Positions 9,784-20,583 are shown, counted from the stretch's first letter. The stretch: DNA of 45,114 nucleotides from Chryseobacterium sp. CH21 (GCF_004119445.1 NZ_QICI01000022.1:1-45114), one strand, 5' to 3'. The notes: generated by a model from the sequence alone, not told the origin. A program made the numbers and translations.

Positions 9784-12183
9784 ATGAAAAGGGAATTACT
9801 GTTTTTATTTTTTCTGTTAAGCTTTTTGGGATATTCGCAATCGAAAATTAAGGTTGTGGATGATGCCACTCAAAAGCCTGTTTTTAATGCAAAAGTGTCG
9901 TGTGACAATGCCATCATTGGATATACCAATGAACAGGGGCTTCTTGAATTCAAAACAGGATGTAAAAATATTGATATTGATGCTGATTCTTACCAAAAAG
10001 AAAACATTACCGTAGAAAGCAGTATGGAAGTTTCCCTGCTTAAAAAAACATCAAAAACTACTAATATTGAAACCGTAGTTATTGAAGACAAAAGTGATCC
10101 GCGAGCACTGGAAATTCTGAGAAAAGTCAATAAACTTTTTAAAGAAAACTCACCAAAAAGTTTAGGATCCTATTCCTACAAATCCTACGAAAAAATATCT
10201 CTGGATATAGATGAAGACAGTCTTTCTCAGTTTAATCAATACTTCAATGATTTAAATATTTTCAAGAAAAAAAGAGAAAAAGACTCTCTGAACAACATTA
10301 CTGCAAGAAAAATATTTTCAAAAAGCAAGCTTTTCCTTTGGGAAAGAGCTCAGGAGTTTTTATACTCCAAAAAGTATGGGGAAAAGATCAATATTCTGGA
10401 TAACAGAATTTCCGGACTGAAGCAACCTATCTATGAAATGATCGCTCTTCAGCAGAGTAACAGGGATGTTGTTCCTGAACAGATAAAACCGGAAAACAGA
10501 GGACTGTACAGATTTTTCCTTTCAGACACTGTAACTCTGGATGGAAGAAAAAACTTTGTGATCCGTTTTCGTGAGGTGAATTACAAAAAACCGGACAGAA
10601 AACGAAAGTACAACGGTTCTATTTATGTAGATACCGAGACTTACGGACTTAAAAAAATTGAAAATTTCAGTAAAAATAAAAACGACGGAATTATCACCAG
10701 TACCTGGGTATTTTACAATAACAAATGGTTCCTAGCCCACGAAAAAACCAAGCTTAAAATGGGCAAAATGGCTATGGATGACAAAGTACATCCGGATGAT
10801 AAGAAAGACAAAAAAAGCTTTGGCACTTATGCTTTCCTTACCTCTAAATATTTTGATTTCGAAACCCCTATTGAAGAGAATCCAAAAGACTTCAAAGGCT
10901 ACACTTTTTCTGTAAAAAATATTGACGGGCATTCTCTGGACCAATACAGAACAGAGCCTCTTACCGACAGAGAACAAAATACCTATAAAACAATCGACAG
11001 TTTAGGTAAAAAATATAAAATTGATACCAAAGCACAGATTTTATCAGGATTACTGAATGGGCAGATCAGAGTAGGTTCTGTAGATTTTGCAGTAGATGAA
11101 ATTGTGAATTATAACTCCTATGAAGGTTTCAGATTAGGTTTAAAAGCTAAGCTGAATGAAAACTTCAACCCTTATTTCTCACCGGATTACTATTTTGCAT
11201 ACGGTGTGAAAGACAGAAAATGGAAGTACGGAATGGGGCTTGACATGAAAACCACCCTGGAGAAAAACTCATTTTTCAGATTTGAGGTGTATGATGATGT
11301 AACAGCATCAGGAGAATTCAACCGAAAGCTTTGGAATTTTAAGATGAGAATGATGAACTTCGGGAATAATCTAAACAACGACCGGTATTTTCACTTTAAA
11401 GGAATGTCATTATCTTATCTGAATGATGTTACCAACGGGCTTACCGTTGCCCTTGCTGTAAGAAGAAATACAGAAGAGGCTGAATTCGATTATCAGTTCA
11501 GAGACAGAGGAACTTCTTACCGAAATTTCAATACACTTTTCACTTTAAAATATTCTCCAAATTCTACCAATATCATGACTCCGCAGGGAAAATCTCTGAT
11601 TGACCAGAAATACCCTGAGCTCTATTTTAATTATGAGCAGAGTTACAAAATACTGCAGGGAGACTTTAGTTATTCCCGTTTTGATGCCCTGTTTGTTCAT
11701 AATTTCAAAACACCGATCGGGACTACAGGTTTCCGTCTGTACGGAGGTCTTGTTCTGGGTGGAGCACCTATCTGGAAAAACTTTACGATGAACGGACTGG
11801 CTTCTCCAGGTAAAGATTTCAATTTTAACCTTACTTCTTATCTTGGTTTTGCAACACTTGAAGGAGGAAAATATTATAACGACAGATTCATAGCGTACTA
11901 TTTTACCCATAAACTTCCCTGGTATTTCAAAAGTTTCGGCCACAATGTTTCCAGTTTTGATTTTGTTTTAAGAGGAACAATCGGAGATATGAAACATCCG
12001 GAATACCATCAGTTTAAATTCAGAAAACTGGATCATCTGTATCAGGAAGTAGGTTTGGAATGGAACAATTTCCTTTCCAGCTATTTTAACCTGGGTTTAT
12101 TCTACAGAGTGGGTTATTATGCGACACCGCATTTCAAAGAAAACTTTGCCATCCAGTTTAAGCTGAAGTTTCTCGAGTTTTAA
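9784..12183 (+). CDS. DUF5686 outer-membrane protein with carboxypeptidase-regulatory-like domain
   Basis: The 799-aa protein begins with a signal peptide (residues 1-19, cleavage after GYSQ). It is followed by a small beta-sandwich like the CarboxypepD_reg / CNA-B fold (about 20-90: PVFNAKVSCDNAIIGYTNEQG). The rest (DPRALEILRKVNKLF, YSYKSYEKIS, then many amphipathic beta strands) fits the DUF5686 family, probably an outer-membrane barrel ending in an aromatic-rich strand (FAIQFKLKFLEF). Its function is unknown. Family members are abundant in Flavobacteriia and have been compared with surface or export proteins. It is followed at 75 bp by a small gene and then an M28 peptidase. Confidence 0.8.
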   Translation: MKRELLFLFFLLSFLGYSQSKIKVVDDATQKPVFNAKVSCDNAIIGYTNEQGLLEFKTGCKNIDIDADSYQKENITVESSMEVSLLKKTSKTTNIETVVIEDKSDPRALEILRKVNKLFKENSPKSLGSYSYKSYEKISLDIDEDSLSQFNQYFNDLNIFKKKREKDSLNNITARKIFSKSKLFLWERAQEFLYSKKYGEKINILDNRISGLKQPIYEMIALQQSNRDVVPEQIKPENRGLYRFFLSDTVTLDGRKNFVIRFREVNYKKPDRKRKYNGSIYVDTETYGLKKIENFSKNKNDGIITSTWVFYNNKWFLAHEKTKLKMGKMAMDDKVHPDDKKDKKSFGTYAFLTSKYFDFETPIEENPKDFKGYTFSVKNIDGHSLDQYRTEPLTDREQNTYKTIDSLGKKYKIDTKAQILSGLLNGQIRVGSVDFAVDEIVNYNSYEGFRLGLKAKLNENFNPYFSPDYYFAYGVKDRKWKYGMGLDMKTTLEKNSFFRFEVYDDVTASGEFNRKLWNFKMRMMNFGNNLNNDRYFHFKGMSLSYLNDVTNGLTVALAVRRNTEEAEFDYQFRDRGTSYRNFNTLFTLKYSPNSTNIMTPQGKSLIDQKYPELYFNYEQSYKILQGDFSYSRFDALFVHNFKTPIGTTGFRLYGGLVLGGAPIWKNFTMNGLASPGKDFNFNLTSYLGFATLEGGKYYNDRFIAYYFTHKLPWYFKSFGHNVSSFDFVLRGTIGDMKHPEYHQFKFRKLDHLYQEVGLEWNNFLSSYFNLGLFYRVGYYATPHFKENFAIQFKLKFLEF

Positions 12184-12258
12184 TACTCTTTACCATACAA
12201 AATCTTTATTTTTGAATGAAAATTCAGAAATATTCACCGATAAATATATAAAAAGAAC

Positions 12259-12495
12259 ATGCAGAAAATCGAAATCAAAGCAGAACAGTTTTTTGAATTA
12301 TTAAAACTAAAAGACACTCCGATGTGGGAGATTTTCTCACAGATGATTGATGGAAATGAAAAGGAAATTATCTTTTTAGACAATGAAGACAAGATCCTTT
12401 TTAATTATATTTTACCTTCTACACAGGAAAAACTGGAAGAAGACAGAAAGGAATTTTCAAAACAGTTTTCAGAGAAATTAGCTAACTTCAATTAA
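12259..12495 (+). CDS. Small hypothetical protein (78 aa)
   Basis: I do not recognise this protein. It is acidic and soluble, starts MQKIEIKAEQFFELLKL and ends with a charged helix (LEEDRKEFSKQFSEKL). It has no signal peptide, cysteine pair or membrane segment. The frame is set between two real genes with only 8 bp before the M28 peptidase start, which supports it as a real cotranscribed gene. No function is assigned. Confidence 0.7.
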   Translation: MQKIEIKAEQFFELLKLKDTPMWEIFSQMIDGNEKEIIFLDNEDKILFNYILPSTQEKLEEDRKEFSKQFSEKLANFN

Positions 12496-12503
12496 GCGTT
12501 CTT

Positions 12504-13973
12504 ATGAATAAAAATTATATTTTCTCTCTCCTTGGGCTCTTTTTATTTGCCTTTGGAAATGCTCAGAATTATAAAAAGCCCTTAATTTCTGCCATCAAAG
12601 AATCTGATCTTCGTACCGATATGTATCAGCTTGCTGCAGACCAGTTCTGGGGACGTGAAGCCGGAACTCTGGATGAATTGAAAGTCTCTATGTGGCTGGC
12701 CGACAAAGCCAAAGAAGCCGGAATGAAACCAGCCGGAGATAACGGAACTTTTTTCCAGTTCTTCGATATGTACAGACATCAGGTAATTCCACAAAGCAGC
12801 CTGAAAATTGGAGATACCAGTCTGAAATTATGGAAAGATTTTTTGGTTGCTGAACCTGTAAATGCTTCTTTAGATGCTGAAATAGTGTATGCCGGAAACG
12901 CAGAGCCTGAAGATCTTGCCAAGCTGAATATCAAAGGAAAAGTTCTTGCTGTAAATGCTTCTGACAAAAATATATCGAAAGATATGACCCTTTTTGTAAG
13001 AAGATATCCCGGATTTGTAAGAAATAAATATTATGATAAAGCTTTTCAGCTGGGAGCAAAAGCCATTATTTTCATCACCGATGATACTTCCGAACAAAGC
13101 TGGGTAGAAGTTCTGCCTCAAATGACAAGAGGAAGCTACGGCGTAGAAGGATTAAGAGAAAAAATCACGAATAATATTCCGGTTTTATGGATCAAAAGAG
13201 AGAATGAAGGCTGGATAAAAAACAATCCTAAAGCGTCTCTGAACCTGATTACTGAAACCTACAAATATCCATCAGTAAATATTATCGGGAAAATAGAAGG
13301 TACAGATCCTGTTCTTAAAAATGAATATGTTTTGCTAAGCGGACATCAGGATCATGACGGAATCAGACATCCTGTAAAGAACGACACCATCTACAACGGT
13401 GCTGATGATAATGCAAGTACCTGTGTTGCGATGCTGGCAATGGCAAGAGCCTATAAAAAACAACCGGGAAAAAGAAGTATTCTCTTTGTTTTCCATGGTG
13501 CTGAAGAAAGAGGATTATTGGGTTCAAGATGGCATGCAGCCCACCCCGTAATTCCGAAAGAGAAAATTGTAGCCGTTCTAAATGGTGATATGATCGGAAG
13601 AAATGATAATAATGAAGCTGCTTTATTAGGAGGAAACGCTCCTCACAAAAACTCTGAAGAGCTTGTAAAAATGGCCGAAGATGCCAATAATGAAAGTACA
13701 AAATTCAAATACCTTAAAGATTGGGATTCTCCAAGCCATGCTGAGTATTTCTACTTCAGAAGTGACCATCTTCCGTATGCTAAAATTGGGATTCCTGCGA
13801 TATTCTTCACCAGCGTGCTGCATGACCAATATCATACACCGCAGGATGAATCTGAGAATATCAATTATAAAAAGCTTTATAAAATGACGGAATGGATGTA
13901 CAGAACATCCTGGAAAGTGGCTAATGAAACGGAACGTCCAAAAGTAATTTCTAATTTTTCGCTTGAAAGATAG
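12504..13973 (+). CDS. Secreted M28-family zinc aminopeptidase
   Basis: This 489-aa exported peptidase has a signal peptide (about 1-20, ending FGNAQ). A protease-associated (PA) domain follows (about 95-250: AKLNIKGKVLAVNASDK, AKAIIFITDD). The M28 catalytic domain carries the zinc and catalytic motifs GHQDHDG, YNGADDNASTC, FHGAEERGLLGS, NGDMIGRND and a late FFTSVLHDQYHTPQD. It should remove N-terminal residues from peptides outside the cytoplasm. It is the last gene of the rightward block, and a terminator follows at 14142. Confidence 0.92.
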   Translation: MNKNYIFSLLGLFLFAFGNAQNYKKPLISAIKESDLRTDMYQLAADQFWGREAGTLDELKVSMWLADKAKEAGMKPAGDNGTFFQFFDMYRHQVIPQSSLKIGDTSLKLWKDFLVAEPVNASLDAEIVYAGNAEPEDLAKLNIKGKVLAVNASDKNISKDMTLFVRRYPGFVRNKYYDKAFQLGAKAIIFITDDTSEQSWVEVLPQMTRGSYGVEGLREKITNNIPVLWIKRENEGWIKNNPKASLNLITETYKYPSVNIIGKIEGTDPVLKNEYVLLSGHQDHDGIRHPVKNDTIYNGADDNASTCVAMLAMARAYKKQPGKRSILFVFHGAEERGLLGSRWHAAHPVIPKEKIVAVLNGDMIGRNDNNEAALLGGNAPHKNSEELVKMAEDANNESTKFKYLKDWDSPSHAEYFYFRSDHLPYAKIGIPAIFFTSVLHDQYHTPQDESENINYKKLYKMTEWMYRTSWKVANETERPKVISNFSLER

Positions 13974-14141
13974 TCTATAAAAAATTTAATCATTAAATAG
14001 AGTTTAGAGTTTAAGGAAAGTTAAGATTCAACTCAGTTGAATGAAGTATTTCGCTTAATCAATATCAGAAGATATTCTCCTTAACTATTCTTAATGACTT
14101 AATCATTTTTAATGGTTTTAAAAAATAATGTTATCAAAAAA

Positions 14142-14168
14142 AAGCTTCACAGATTGTGAAGCTTTTTT
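14142..14168 (+). terminator. Rho-independent terminator
   Basis: A 10-bp perfect stem (14142-14151 with 14155-14164, loop GAT) is flanked by A-run and T-run, so it can act in both directions. It lies 170 bp after the M28 stop. In the 528-bp gap 13974-14501 I see only this hairpin, the inverted repeat at 14334-14406 and AT-rich sequence, with no credible ORF. Confidence 0.85.
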
Positions 14169-14333
14169 CGTCATTGTGTTTTTAGAATCTGAAATACGAA
14201 ATAATTTAATATTGAATATGATTTGGAACTGTTAAGATTTTTTTAAAATTCATTATACTTCTTTTGTCTTGAAACAAAAGAAACAAAAATTCAAGACTTA
14301 GAAACTTCAGCTAAAAATGAAATCTGTTCTCTA

Positions 14334-14406
14334 AAAACTCTAAACTCGTGCGGAAACACTCTATGTTGAGAATTATATGTTGTCCGCACTCAAACAATAG
14401 AGTTTT
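14334..14406 (-). repeat. Nested inverted repeat downstream of ilvA
   Basis: The outer arms AAAACTCTA (14334-14342) and TAGAGTTTT (14398-14406) enclose inner arms GTGCGGA (14348-14354) and TCCGCAC (14383-14389). Both pairs are perfect. It lies about 95 bp past the ilvA stop, and on the minus strand the outer arm ends in a T-run, so it may be the operon terminator. The larger loop is unusual for a simple terminator. Confidence 0.55.
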
Positions 14407-14501
14407 TTTAACGTTCACAGCATTCATTTTCTTAACGCTTCAGTTTCTTATGTCGTTTTTTAATGTCATCAAAAAAGGTCTCTTTTTATATCTAAATTCT
14501 T

Positions 14502-15764
14502 TTAAATAAGCAAATTCATCAGAGAGGGATCATTGTTCAGGTAGTTGACAAAGAAATCATATTGTTTCATCTTATCAATCAATGGGGTGAAGTCTTTGTT
14601 TTGCTTCAGAGCAATTCCAACTACTGCAATTCCTTTTTCTTTTGAGTTTTTCTGAGTGTATTCAAAATAGGTAATATCATCATCAGGACCTAAAACATCC
14701 ATTACAAAAGTTTTCAATGCTCCCGGACGCTGGGGAAATCTGACCAGGAAATAATGCTTTAATCCTGCATGAAGCAAAGCTTTTTCCTTGATTTCTTCCA
14801 TACGGGTAATGTCATTATTGCTTCCGCTGATAATACACACTACATTTTTACCTTTTATCTCTTCTCTGTACTTTTCCAATATTGCTACCGAAAGTGCTCC
14901 CGCCGGTTCTACTACGATAGCATCTTTATTATACAGTGATAATATGGTTTCACAGACAAGTCCTTCATCTACCGTAGCCATATCGTGTAAGATATTTTTA
15001 CAACGTTCGAAAGTAAGGTCTCCTACTTGCTGTACCGCTGCCCCATCTACAAAACGGCTTATCTTTTCGAGAAGAACAGGTTTTCCCTTTTCCAGAGCTT
15101 TTTTCATGCTTGCGGCTGCGGAGGGTTCTACTCCAATAATCTTTGTTTGTGGGGATAATTGTTGAAATACCGTACAAACTCCTGCTGCCAGTCCGCCACC
15201 GCCTATCGGAACAAAAAGATAATCAACCATACCTTCTGACTGTTCCAGAATCTCCAATGCCGTTGTTGCCTGTCCTTCGATAATTGCCGGATCATCAAAT
15301 GGATGAATAAATACACTGTTATGATCTTTGCAAAACCTCATCGCGGCATCTTTTGCGGCATCAAAAGTATCTCCGAAAAGGATAACATCTATGTATTCTC
15401 CGCCGAACATTTTTACCTGCTCAAGCTTTTGTCCGGGTGTTGGTAAAGGCATAAAAATCGTTCCTTTGACCTTCATCGTCTGACATGCAAATGCAACGCC
15501 CTGCGCATGATTTCCGGCACTGGCACAAACAACTCCTTTTGAAAGTTCTTCCCCAGACATGGTGGCCATCTTATTATAGGCTCCTCGTATTTTATAAGAT
15601 CTTACCCTTTGGAGGTCTTCTCTTTTAAAAAGAATATTTGCATCGTAAATCGCTGACAAATTATTATTGACAGCCAAAGGTGTTTTTACCACTACATCTT
15701 TTAATCGTTCCTCCGCTTTATAGACATTCTCTAAAACGGAGGAACTTATTTCCTCTTTCATCAT
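14502..15764 (-). CDS. ilvA: Threonine dehydratase (threonine ammonia-lyase)
   Basis: It converts threonine to 2-oxobutanoate, the first step specific to isoleucine. The protein is 420 aa and PLP-dependent: SYKIRGAYN holds the cofactor lysine (Lys58), and GGGGLAAG and SGSNND form the phosphate-binding and C-terminal PLP-site loops. An ACT-like regulatory domain occupies about residues 325-405 (FLVRFPQRPGALKTF), consistent with feedback control by isoleucine. This is the shorter single-ACT form. It is the last gene of the ilv operon, 13 bp after ilvC. Confidence 0.95.
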   Translation of the reverse strand: MMKEEISSSVLENVYKAEERLKDVVVKTPLAVNNNLSAIYDANILFKREDLQRVRSYKIRGAYNKMATMSGEELSKGVVCASAGNHAQGVAFACQTMKVKGTIFMPLPTPGQKLEQVKMFGGEYIDVILFGDTFDAAKDAAMRFCKDHNSVFIHPFDDPAIIEGQATTALEILEQSEGMVDYLFVPIGGGGLAAGVCTVFQQLSPQTKIIGVEPSAAASMKKALEKGKPVLLEKISRFVDGAAVQQVGDLTFERCKNILHDMATVDEGLVCETILSLYNKDAIVVEPAGALSVAILEKYREEIKGKNVVCIISGSNNDITRMEEIKEKALLHAGLKHYFLVRFPQRPGALKTFVMDVLGPDDDITYFEYTQKNSKEKGIAVVGIALKQNKDFTPLIDKMKQYDFFVNYLNNDPSLMNLLI

Positions 15765-15777
15765 CTTGTTTAGTAAT

Positions 15778-16824
15778 TTAATTGTTTTCGGGTCTCAGGC
15801 TGCGTACCGTCTTACCAGCCTTCCACATTTCGCTTTCTCTAAGCTCAGTAAGTTCAGCTTCCAATTTTTCACGATAATCCGGTTTGCTGTTGCTGTCGAT
15901 AGAACGTTGTGCTTCGTTTCCTTTCGCTACATTGTCATACAATTCTTCAAACAAAGGCGAAGTAGCGTCTCTGAAACGTTTCCACCAGTCTAAAGCTCCT
16001 CTCTGAGCGGTTGTACTGCAGTTGGCATACATCCAGTCCATTCCGTTTTCTGCTACCAAAGGCATTAATGACTGAGTCAGTTCTTCTACGGTTTCGTTAA
16101 AAGCTTCAGAAGGACTGTGGCCATTTTTTCTCAATACATCATACTGAGCGGCAAATATTCCCTGTACAGCACCCATCAATGTTCCACGTTCTCCGGCAAG
16201 ATCGCTGTATACTTCTTTTTTAAAGTCGGTTTCAAAAAGATATCCGCTTCCGATCGCGATCCCTAATGCAGTTACTCTTTCTCTGGCTTTTCCTGTAGCA
16301 TCCTGATATACGGCAAAACTGCTGTTCAGACCTCTGTCCTGTAAAAACATTCTTCTCAATGATGTTCCTGAACCTTTTGGTGCAACCAAAAATACGTCTA
16401 CATCGGCTGGGGGAACAATTCCTGTACGTTCACTGAATGTAATTCCGAAACCATGAGAGAAGTATAATGCTTTTCCCGGGGTAAGATGCTGTTTTACTTT
16501 CGGCCAGTATTCAATCTGTGCGGCATCACTCAGAAGATAGCAGATAATGGTTCCTTTTTCAAGAGCTTCTTCAATTTCGAATAAAGTTTCTCCCGGTACA
16601 AATCCGTCTGCTACTGCTTTATCCCATGATTTGGAGTTTTTTCTCTGTCCTACAATCACATTAATCCCGTTATCTTTTTGGTTTAAAGCCTGCCCAGGTC
16701 CCTGTACTCCATACCCGATTACTGCTACTACTTCATTTTTTAATACTTCCTGAGCTTTATCCAACGGAAATTCTTCTCTTGTTACTACGTTTTCCTCTAC
16801 TCCTCCAAAATTCAATTTTGCCAT
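15778..16824 (-). CDS. ilvC: Ketol-acid reductoisomerase
   Basis: This is the second common step of valine and isoleucine synthesis: isomerisation and NADPH reduction of acetolactate or acetohydroxybutyrate, with magnesium. The 348-aa class I enzyme has the Rossmann motif GYGVQG (37-42) and a following RKNSKSW loop typical for NADP specificity. The C-terminal knotted domain contains YSDLAGERGTLMG and FNETVEELTQ. It starts 52 bp after ilvN in the operon. Confidence 0.97.
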   Translation of the reverse strand: MAKLNFGGVEENVVTREEFPLDKAQEVLKNEVVAVIGYGVQGPGQALNQKDNGINVIVGQRKNSKSWDKAVADGFVPGETLFEIEEALEKGTIICYLLSDAAQIEYWPKVKQHLTPGKALYFSHGFGITFSERTGIVPPADVDVFLVAPKGSGTSLRRMFLQDRGLNSSFAVYQDATGKARERVTALGIAIGSGYLFETDFKKEVYSDLAGERGTLMGAVQGIFAAQYDVLRKNGHSPSEAFNETVEELTQSLMPLVAENGMDWMYANCSTTAQRGALDWWKRFRDATSPLFEELYDNVAKGNEAQRSIDSNSKPDYREKLEAELTELRESEMWKAGKTVRSLRPENN

Positions 16825-16876
16825 TTTTTTTGATTTTATTTATTATTGACTTGATTATGATGTTTAATTTTTATGC

Positions 16877-17158
16877 TTAACTAGCATATTCTACTGCCGT
16901 CAGGTATGGAGTTCTGTGATAATGTACTTCCAGAACGTCTACCTGCTTTTCCATTTGTCTGCTGATCTTCTGAACAGAATCTTCTGTTTCTCTGATTACG
17001 ATAACAAACTTTTTTACTTTTTCTATTTCCGAAGGCCCTACATTGAAGGTTATCATAGAAATTCTTCTTCTTGAAAATATAGCATTGATGCGGCTGATCA
17101 ATCCTAAATAATCTTCTGTGTACGCCGTTATGGTGTATTCTTTATGATCTGTTTTCAT
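16877..17158 (-). CDS. ilvN: Acetolactate synthase small (regulatory) subunit
   Basis: The 93-aa protein is a single ACT domain (YTITAYTEDYLGLISRINAIFSRRRISM), the size of E. coli IlvN and about half the length of IlvH proteins. It should bind the large subunit IlvB encoded 11 bp upstream and confer valine feedback. The C-terminal domain found in long small subunits is absent. Naming it ilvN rather than ilvH is based on length and is a convention. Confidence 0.9.
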   Translation of the reverse strand: MKTDHKEYTITAYTEDYLGLISRINAIFSRRRISMITFNVGPSEIEKVKKFVIVIRETEDSVQKISRQMEKQVDVLEVHYHRTPYLTAVEYAS

Positions 17159-17169
17159 CTTTTTTATTT

Positions 17170-18894
17170 TTAAGCTTTATTATTTAATACAATCTCCGAA
17201 ACACTTTTTCCCTGGGAGATCATCGGAAATACATTGTGTTCTTTTCCTGTCATTACTTCAAGAAGGAAAGAACCTTTATGATCAAGCATTTCACGGAGTG
17301 CCCATTTCAGGTCTTCTCTATCGGATACTTTCTTTCCTGAGATGCTGTATCCCTTTGCTACCTGAACAAAATCGGGGCTTTGGATATCTACCGAGGAATA
17401 TCTTTCTTCGTGAAACAGCTCCTGCCATTGCCTTACCATTCCCAGATAGCAATTATTCAGGATTAAAATCTTCACTTCCGGATGATATTGCATAATGGTT
17501 CCCAGTTCCTGAATATTCATCTGGGCACCGCCATCACCCATTACGGCAATAACGGGATAATTGGTTTCCGCATAAGACGCTCCTATTGCAGCAGGAAGAC
17601 AGAAGCCCATTGTTCCAAGCCCTCCACTTGTAACATTGGTTCGGGAATGTTTGAATTGCGAATAGCGGCATGTTGCCATCTGATGCTGTCCAACATCCGT
17701 TACAATAACGGCTTCACCTTTTGTCATTTCATTCAGGTAACGGATAACTTCTCCCATTGTAATTTCACCCTCTTCAGGGTAAAGCTCTGTATGGATCAGA
17801 TTGATACTTTCAATTTCATGACATTTTTTAAATCTTTCATGCCAGTCATGATGTTCTCTTTTTATAATCCTTTCGGTAAGAAGTGGAATTGTGTGTTTGC
17901 AGTTCCCAAGAACCGGAACATCAACTTTTACATTTTTATTGATCTCTGCGTTATCAATATCCAGATGAATAATTTTGGCCTGCTTTGCATACTGATCCAG
18001 TCTTCCGGTCACACGGTCATCGAACCTCATCCCGACAGCGATTAAAACATCGCATTCATTAGTTAATATATTCGGGCCATAATTTCCGTGCATTCCTACC
18101 ATTCCTACAGCTTGTGGGTGGGTAGTGGGAATAGCGCTCATTCCTAAAACCGTCCATGCTACCGGAATTCCTGATTTTTCGGCAAACTGTAAAAACTCTT
18201 TTTCAGCTTTCCCCAACATAATCCCCTGTCCTGCAATGATGAATGGCTTTTCTGCATTATTGATCAGCTCTGCAGCTTTTCCAATATTTTCGATAGATGG
18301 ATCAGGATCAGGTTTATAACTTCTCAATGAATTACATGTTGAATATCCTTTATAAGCAACAGACTGCAATTGGGCATTTTTCGTCACATCAACCAATACA
18401 GGACCCGGACGGCCTGATTTTGCAATGTAAAATGCTTTTGCCAATACTTCGGGAAGCTCATTGGCATCGGTCACCTGATAATTCCATTTGGTAACAGTAC
18501 TTGTGACATTCATTACATCTATTTCCTGAAAAGCATCGGTTCCCAGAAGATGTTCAAAAACCTGTCCTGTAATGCAAACCAAAGGGGTATTATCCAATAG
18601 TGCATCTGCCAAACCTGTTACAAGATTGGTGGCTCCGGGACCACTGGTAGCCAATACGACACCGACTTCTCCTGAGACTCTAGCCAGCCCCTGAGCTGCA
18701 TGTACTGCTGCCTGCTCATGACGTACCAATATATGTTTCAGATTCTCTTTATAGTCGTAAAGGGCATCATAAATAGGGATAATGGCACCTCCCGGATATC
18801 CGAAAACAGTTTTCACCCCTTCCTGAAGAAAGGCTTCAAGAATGATCCGGCTTCCGCTCAGTTGTATTTCTGTTGATATATTCAGGTTTTCCAT
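17170..18894 (-). CDS. ilvB: Acetolactate synthase large (catalytic) subunit
   Basis: This 574-aa thiamine-diphosphate enzyme condenses pyruvate with pyruvate or 2-oxobutanoate. The motifs are the N-terminal GYPGGAIIPIYDAL with HEQAAVHAAQGLAR (catalytic Glu), the central FAD-binding-like domain (GMRFDDRVTG), and C-terminal GDGGAQMNIQELGT followed by LNNCYLGMVRQWQ as the ThDP/Mg site. It starts 6 bp after ilvD. The length is typical. Confidence 0.97.
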   Translation of the reverse strand: MENLNISTEIQLSGSRIILEAFLQEGVKTVFGYPGGAIIPIYDALYDYKENLKHILVRHEQAAVHAAQGLARVSGEVGVVLATSGPGATNLVTGLADALLDNTPLVCITGQVFEHLLGTDAFQEIDVMNVTSTVTKWNYQVTDANELPEVLAKAFYIAKSGRPGPVLVDVTKNAQLQSVAYKGYSTCNSLRSYKPDPDPSIENIGKAAELINNAEKPFIIAGQGIMLGKAEKEFLQFAEKSGIPVAWTVLGMSAIPTTHPQAVGMVGMHGNYGPNILTNECDVLIAVGMRFDDRVTGRLDQYAKQAKIIHLDIDNAEINKNVKVDVPVLGNCKHTIPLLTERIIKREHHDWHERFKKCHEIESINLIHTELYPEEGEITMGEVIRYLNEMTKGEAVIVTDVGQHQMATCRYSQFKHSRTNVTSGGLGTMGFCLPAAIGASYAETNYPVIAVMGDGGAQMNIQELGTIMQYHPEVKILILNNCYLGMVRQWQELFHEERYSSVDIQSPDFVQVAKGYSISGKKVSDREDLKWALREMLDHKGSFLLEVMTGKEHNVFPMISQGKSVSEIVLNNKA

Positions 18895-18900
18895 ATTTTC

Positions 18901-20583
18901 TTATTGAGTGATTTCGTCCGTTACACAGCCTTCTGCTGCTGATGATACTGTTAATGCATATTTATAAAGCAATCCTTTCTGTACTTTAAGAGGTGGTTTT
19001 TGCCATCCTTTTTTTCTTCTTTCTATTTCTTCTTCTGAAACTTTAAGCTGTATGGTGTTGTTGACAGCGTCAATCTCAATCAGATCATCATCATTTACAA
19101 AAGCAATCAGACCTCCTTCGTGCGCTTCGGGAGTAATGTGTCCTACTACAAAACCATGGGTGCCTCCACTGAATCTCCCGTCTGTAATTAAAGCGACACT
19201 ACTTCCCAGTCCTGCTCCAATCAATGCACTGGTGGGTTTCAGCATTTCCGGCATTCCGGGAGCTCCTTTCGGGCCTTCATGTCGGATAACAATGACATCG
19301 CCATGCTGTACTGTGACATCCTGAATTCCTCTGATCAGATTTTTTTCGCCATCAAATACGCGGGCTTTTCCTACGAAACGTTCGCCTTCTTTTCCTGTGA
19401 TCTTGGCTACGCTTCCTTTTTCGGCAAGATTTCCGTATAGTATTCTCAGGTGCCCAGTCTCTTTTACAGGTTCTGAAAGAGGTTTTATAATTTTTTGTGT
19501 ATTAAAATCCAGATCCGGAACATTTTCTAAATTCTCTGCTAATGTTTTTCCGGTCACCGTTAAACAATCCCCGTGTAATAATCCTTGTTTTAAAAGATAT
19601 TTCATTACGGATGGTATTCCTCCGTGTTCATACAGATCCTGCATCAGGTATTTTCCGCTTGGCTTTAGGTCTGCCAGCACCGGAGTTTTATCACTCATCC
19701 TCTGGAAATCATCCTGAGTAAGTGGTACTCCCACACTTTTTGCCATGGCTATAAAATGTAGAACGGCATTGGTACTTCCTCCAAGAATAACAATCATACG
19801 AAGCGCATTTTCAAAAGCTTTACGGGTCATGATATCCGAAGGTTTAATATCTTTTTCCAGTAATACTTTCAGATACTTTCCTGCTTCAAGGCATTCTTCC
19901 TGTTTTTCTTTGCTTAAAGCTGGATTGGAAGAAGAATATGGAAGACTCATTCCTAATGCTTCGATAGCGGAAGCCATTGTATTGGCGGTATACATTCCAC
20001 CACATGCACCTGCTCCGGGACAGGAATTTTTCACAACTCCATCAAAATCTTCTTCTGTGATTTCTCCTGCAATTTTTTTCCCCAGTGCTTCAAAAGCAGA
20101 AACAATATTGAGCTGTTCTCCCTTGTAGCAGCCTGGAGCAATCGTTCCTCCGTACACCATGATGGATGGTCTGTTCAGTCTTCCCATCGCAATGATTGTC
20201 CCCGGCATATTTTTATCACATCCCGGCAATGCAATCAATCCGTCGTAGTATTGAGCTCCACATATGGCTTCGATACTATCCGCAATTACATCGCGGCTTA
20301 CCAGAGAATAGCGCATTCCATCTGTTCCGTTACTCATTCCGTCACTTACTCCAATGGTGTTAAAAATCAATCCGGCTAATCCATGATTCCATGTTCCTTT
20401 TTTTACTACCTGAGCCAGATCATTCAAATGCATATTGCAGGTGTTCCCGTCATATCCCATACTGGCAATTCCGACCTGAGCTTTGTGCATATCTTCTTCT
20501 GTAAATCCTATCCCGTACAACATTGCCTTGGCTGCGGGTTGCTCACTGTTCTGCGTGAATGTTTTTGAATATTTATTTAACAT
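18901..20583 (-). CDS. ilvD: Dihydroxy-acid dehydratase
   Basis: The 560-aa iron-sulfur enzyme dehydrates the dihydroxy acids to the 2-oxo acids of valine and isoleucine. Cluster and active-site motifs are GCDKNMPG and [16 protein letters not shown], and the C-terminal [14 protein letters not shown] is also present. It follows ilvE after a 180-bp gap. That gap has a possible internal -7 element (TAGTTTTG on the minus strand, 20648-20655) but no leader peptide or terminator that I can see. Confidence 0.97.
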   Translation of the reverse strand: MLNKYSKTFTQNSEQPAAKAMLYGIGFTEEDMHKAQVGIASMGYDGNTCNMHLNDLAQVVKKGTWNHGLAGLIFNTIGVSDGMSNGTDGMRYSLVSRDVIADSIEAICGAQYYDGLIALPGCDKNMPGTIIAMGRLNRPSIMVYGGTIAPGCYKGEQLNIVSAFEALGKKIAGEITEEDFDGVVKNSCPGAGACGGMYTANTMASAIEALGMSLPYSSSNPALSKEKQEECLEAGKYLKVLLEKDIKPSDIMTRKAFENALRMIVILGGSTNAVLHFIAMAKSVGVPLTQDDFQRMSDKTPVLADLKPSGKYLMQDLYEHGGIPSVMKYLLKQGLLHGDCLTVTGKTLAENLENVPDLDFNTQKIIKPLSEPVKETGHLRILYGNLAEKGSVAKITGKEGERFVGKARVFDGEKNLIRGIQDVTVQHGDVIVIRHEGPKGAPGMPEMLKPTSALIGAGLGSSVALITDGRFSGGTHGFVVGHITPEAHEGGLIAFVNDDDLIEIDAVNNTIQLKVSEEEIERRKKGWQKPPLKVQKGLLYKYALTVSSAAEGCVTDEITQ